DNA of 64,000 bases from JBOGJI01 sp050747865. GTDB lineage: Bacteria; Acidobacteriota; Thermoanaerobaculia; Multivoradales; JAHEKO01. Location: the NCBI GenBank assembly GCA_050747865.1, contig JBOGJI010000236.1:11487-75486 (forward strand), given 5' to 3'. Below the pieces are notes generated by a model. It was not told the origin of the DNA. It saw only the letters and a list, made by a program, of their open reading frames with translations, and did not search any database. The position numbers were made by a program, and so were the translations under genes. Numbering within the stretch: position 1 is the stretch's first letter; every line of letters starts with the position of its first letter. Shown here one piece after another: positions 61,376-64,000 of this stretch.

Positions 61376-63511
61376 TCACGGTTGGATCTCCAGCCAGACT
61401 GGCGAGGTCCACGCGCGCACCGTGCGGCCACGGGTCGGCTCCGACAGTTGTGCACGCAGGTAGTAGATGACCTCGCCCGAGCTGCTGTCGAGCCGATCGA
61501 CGAACCGATCGTCGAGGAGGCGGTCGATCTCCCGCCACTCCTTGGCCACTTGCCATCCCGCCTCGGGATCTGAGAAGCGCATCAGCTGAGCGAGCTCGAT
61601 CTGTCCGGCGGCTGCCAGCAGGACGCGGCCGTCGGGGTCGCTGCCACATCTGCCGGTACCCCCCATGGGGGTTCCCGAAACCTCGAATTCGAGATAGATC
61701 CGCCGGCCGGTCGTGGCGTAGGTCCGACGAGCCACGATGGCGTCGAAGATGGCCTCTCGTTCCAACCTGGGGGCCAGCACGGCGGTCAACCCGGCGTGAG
61801 GCTGGCCCGGCTGGGCCGTGTGGTTGTCGCTGCCGGCCACCGTGCCGACACGGTGGCCGAGGGCCCAGGCGTCGCGGGCGTAATGCGGTCCGGGCTGGGG
61901 ATGTGACGGCAGGTAGCCGACCTTGTTGTATGCCAGGGCATCTTGGGGGTCGTCGTATTCGGAGCTGCCGTGCAGCGAATAGATCTCGAGGTTGGGCCGC
62001 AGCTCGATCGCGGTCGGTCCGGGCGGGCGCCAGTCTACCCACGGACCGTGCCGGCGTCGTTCGTAGGGAGGTGGCGGGCCCAATCCCGCGTGCCGCACGA
62101 TCCTCGGCCAGCTCGCCGCGGTGGTGCGACCGAGGTGGTGGGGGATGGTGAAGGCCGTACCCGGCTCGAGCCGTTTCCACAGATTGGCCACCGACCCGAG
62201 GCGTCGTGGGTTCCACGGCACGCCCTCTTCCGAGCGGAAGTAGACGCAGTGGTGCCCGTCGTGGAACGTGCACTCATAGCCCAGGAGGGTGACGAAGCGT
62301 CCGGGGTCGTAGAAGCGCCGCACGCGCCGCCGGATCGTCTGCCACTCCTGGGGTGTGATGCCGTCTTTCTCGCGGCGCCAGTTCACGTCGTCCTCGGAGT
62401 GCTCCGTCGGTGCCAGGAAGTCCAGGCGGGTGATGTCCCGGGCATATCGGAAGTCGTCGTGCCCGACCGCGTCCTTGCTGATCGCGGAGTGGGAGTGCAG
62501 GTCCCCCCAGAAGATCCGTTCGGCCGGCGGTTTCGCATACACTCGGATCGGGTCCCCAGCGATCCGCCGCTCCGCTTCGCCGCCTTCCGCGGCGAGACGC
62601 AAGACGGCGACCGGCCAGTGGAAGCCGGTCCGCCGCGGCACCCATCGGAAACGCACGGCTCCGCGCTCCAGGGCTCCGGCGCTGGGCGGGAGCGCGGACG
62701 CGGCGAGACCGGCGGCGACGACTTTGCCGCGGGCGCGAGCCAGGTTGGCGAAGCGGTCGAACACGGTGAGCTGCAGCTCGACCGCTTCTCCGACGACCAC
62801 CTGACTGGGTCCGAACAGGGCGAAATCCGTGGCCGCGGCCGCGTCGACCCGGTAGCGAGCAGGGCGTGGGAGCAGCCGGTACGCACCCTCGCCGCTGCGG
62901 TCCACCGCCGCCCGGATGGAGTCCTCGCCCGCGAGGTAGGGGGCCGTCGTGTTGTGCAGCGTGAGCCGGACTTCGTCGCCGGCGCGCAGATGGCCGCCCT
63001 CCACCGTCACCGCGGCGATGTGCGGATACCGCGTCGTCTTACCGTCGAAGTTGCGCTGCTGCAGCTTCACGTCGAGCTCGACGTCGGCACGCGAGGCGGC
63101 CGCCGACACGAAGTGGGCGGCGCCCGGTTGTACCTGCTGGAACGGCTTCGGCCACGGGTAGAGCTCCGCGAACCAGGCCTTAGGGAGGTCGAAAAGCAAG
63201 CCGCCGGCCGTGGCGATGCCTCCCGCGCCGACCGTGAAGTGCACCGTGTAGGTCCCCACCTGGGCAGCGGTCATGTGGTCGGGCTCGACGCGGATCGCCC
63301 CTGTAGCGGCTCCGATGACCAGGCGCGAAGGGGTCGGCTCGAAGGCCTCGTCGAGTCCTTCCGCCAGCACCACGAGCTCCCCCTGCCGACCGCGATCGTC
63401 GGAGTGCCTGGCAGCGAGACCTCGCTGCACAGGCCGCCAGACCAGCAGGGTGATCGTCAAGAGGCCGGCCAGGACCATCGCGGCCCGCAGGCTGCGAACA
63501 AAGCGCGACAC
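61376..63511 (-). CDS. DUF3604 (CehA/McbA-like) metal-dependent hydrolase, membrane-anchored
   Basis: 711 residues from GTG 63511. One N-terminal membrane helix, beta-rich domains to about residue 320, then the PHP-like metal site: WGDLHSHSAISKDAVGHDD, FLAPTEHSEDDVN, GYECTFHDGHHC, FTIPHHLG, LEIYSLHGSSEYD and GSDNHTAQPG. Relatives include carbamate and phosphonate hydrolases, but natural substrates are mostly unknown. It starts right at the predicted transcript end of promoter copy C and is followed by the MerR-like gene. Confidence 0.85.
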   Translation of the reverse strand: MSRFVRSLRAAMVLAGLLTITLLVWRPVQRGLAARHSDDRGRQGELVVLAEGLDEAFEPTPSRLVIGAATGAIRVEPDHMTAAQVGTYTVHFTVGAGGIATAGGLLFDLPKAWFAELYPWPKPFQQVQPGAAHFVSAAASRADVELDVKLQQRNFDGKTTRYPHIAAVTVEGGHLRAGDEVRLTLHNTTAPYLAGEDSIRAAVDRSGEGAYRLLPRPARYRVDAAAATDFALFGPSQVVVGEAVELQLTVFDRFANLARARGKVVAAGLAASALPPSAGALERGAVRFRWVPRRTGFHWPVAVLRLAAEGGEAERRIAGDPIRVYAKPPAERIFWGDLHSHSAISKDAVGHDDFRYARDITRLDFLAPTEHSEDDVNWRREKDGITPQEWQTIRRRVRRFYDPGRFVTLLGYECTFHDGHHCVYFRSEEGVPWNPRRLGSVANLWKRLEPGTAFTIPHHLGRTTAASWPRIVRHAGLGPPPPYERRRHGPWVDWRPPGPTAIELRPNLEIYSLHGSSEYDDPQDALAYNKVGYLPSHPQPGPHYARDAWALGHRVGTVAGSDNHTAQPGQPHAGLTAVLAPRLEREAIFDAIVARRTYATTGRRIYLEFEVSGTPMGGTGRCGSDPDGRVLLAAAGQIELAQLMRFSDPEAGWQVAKEWREIDRLLDDRFVDRLDSSSGEVIYYLRAQLSEPTRGRTVRAWTSPVWLEIQP

Positions 63512-63548
63512 AACCAGATGTTTACAACCAGCGGCGCGGGTGAGTCAA
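63512..63548 (-). promoter_or_regulatory. Promoter with TGGTTGT motif, copy C
   Basis: Minus strand: TTGACT (63548-63543), 18-bp spacer, TAAACA (63524-63519), start about 63512, adjacent to GTG 63511. The motif reads TGGTTGTAAACATCTGGTTG. Confidence 0.65.
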
Positions 63549-63637
63549 GCAACGGGAGCCTTCGCACCGGGTATAGTGTCCCAGGGGTCCGGACAATGGG
63601 TGACGAAGCTGCGCCACGGCGCGAGACGAGAGGCCAC

Positions 63638-63850
63638 GTGAAGGAGGCCCGGACGGTACAGGTCAACGGCGAGCGGCGGGAGGTGGCGTTGGGGAGCACG
63701 GTGGCGGACGTGATCGCGTCGTTGCACCGTGACCCGCGGCCGGTCGCCGTGGAGCTCAACGGCTCGATCGTGCCGCGCGAGCGCTACGACCACGTGAGCC
63801 TGCAGGAGGGAGACCGGCTCGAGATCGTGCAGTTCGTGCAGGGCGGGTGA
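63638..63850 (+). CDS. ThiS/MoaD-like sulfur carrier
   Basis: 70 residues from GTG 63638 (GAGAGG upstream; ATG 63596 would add 14). VQVNGERREVALGSTVADVI and VAVELNGSIVPRERYDHVSL have the ubiquitin-like beta-grasp pattern of ThiS, and the protein ends in the required Gly-Gly (VQFVQGG), the site of thiocarboxylation. ThiS donates sulfur for the thiazole of thiamine. No thiG or thiF is visible before the tRNA; they may lie beyond the window. Confidence 0.88.
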   Translation: MKEARTVQVNGERREVALGSTVADVIASLHRDPRPVAVELNGSIVPRERYDHVSLQEGDRLEIVQFVQGG

Positions 63851-63856
63851 GCGCTG

Positions 63857-63886
63857 TTGCCACCCGCCGCGGCGCTTCAGTAACAT
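63857..63886 (+). promoter_or_regulatory. tRNA-Lys promoter
   Basis: TTGCCA (63857-63862), 18-bp spacer, TAACAT (63881-63886); the tRNA 5' end is at 63901. The promoter begins 7 bp after the thiS-like stop. Confidence 0.65.
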
Positions 63887-63900
63887 GCCCCCTTGGCCGT

Positions 63901-63976
<76 letters not shown>

Positions 63977-64000
63977 AGATCGACTTGAACGGTTCGCTCG

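Overview
This is a gene-dense, GC-rich (about 70% by eye) bacterial chromosome segment with no rRNA, insertion sequence, phage gene or CRISPR array. The combination of genes suggests a member of the Acidobacteriota, perhaps Thermoanaerobaculia-like: GroESL behind a CIRCE element, tandem alkaline-phosphatase-fold enzymes, proteins ending in an RLxxLGY tail, a RuBisCO-like protein, leaderless-looking starts mixed with Shine-Dalgarno starts, and GTG/TTG starts. This is inference; no marker gene settles it.

Layout. 1-2355: two minus-strand glycosyltransferases, the first cut by the window edge, followed by a 109-bp decayed copy of part of metH. 2725-4866: heat-shock groES-groEL unit with promoter, CIRCE operator and terminator. 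4872-7750: sugar-nucleotide epimerase and an alkaline-phosphatase/sulfatase-fold lipoprotein. 7795-13062: VanZ-like protein, methylenetetrahydrofolate reductase and a full-length cobalamin-dependent methionine synthase whose 5' leader folds like a SAM-clan riboswitch followed by an intrinsic terminator. 13047-19490: MarR regulator divergent from a TolC/adaptor/RND efflux operon. 19591-21443: RuBisCO-like protein and a Phd/VapC-type toxin-antitoxin pair. 21548-28089: five-gene minus-strand operon with two paralogous membrane phosphodiesterases, a small ribbon-helix-helix-like protein, a polytopic membrane protein and an APC permease. 28228-41529: sulfotransferase-like protein, CHRD protein, QueA, class A penicillin-binding protein, ABC-F ATPase, a peptide-type ABC uptake system without its ATPases, Hsp20, an orphan histidine kinase and an alpha/beta hydrolase. 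41563-49725: GT-C membrane protein, UbiA-type prenyltransferase, the housekeeping cluster rplU-rpmA-obgE-nadD-rsfS, a sigma-54 activator-like protein with degenerate ATPase motifs and a membrane-anchored M28 peptidase. 49679-55584: acyl-CoA catabolic operon (three crotonases, thiolase, aldehyde dehydrogenase, class I glutamine amidotransferase-like hydrolase). 55770-63511: accessory block (DUF3604 hydrolase, MerR-like regulator, GMC oxidoreductase with Tat partner, GT-C protein, C-methyltransferase). 63638-63976: ThiS/MoaD-like carrier and tRNA-Lys.

How the parts connect. The folate/methionine genes form a one-carbon module that appears to be controlled by an RNA element. The accessory block at 55.8-63.5 kb is tied together by a shared promoter motif (TGGTTGTAA...TGGTTGT on the minus strand) at three transcription units, and by a 65-bp direct repeat that gives two unrelated proteins the same C-terminal tail. 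Many transcription units begin with a -10-like TAnnnT hexamer only 6-8 nt before the start codon and without a Shine-Dalgarno sequence, which points to frequent leaderless mRNAs; several such starts are embedded in perfect palindromes.
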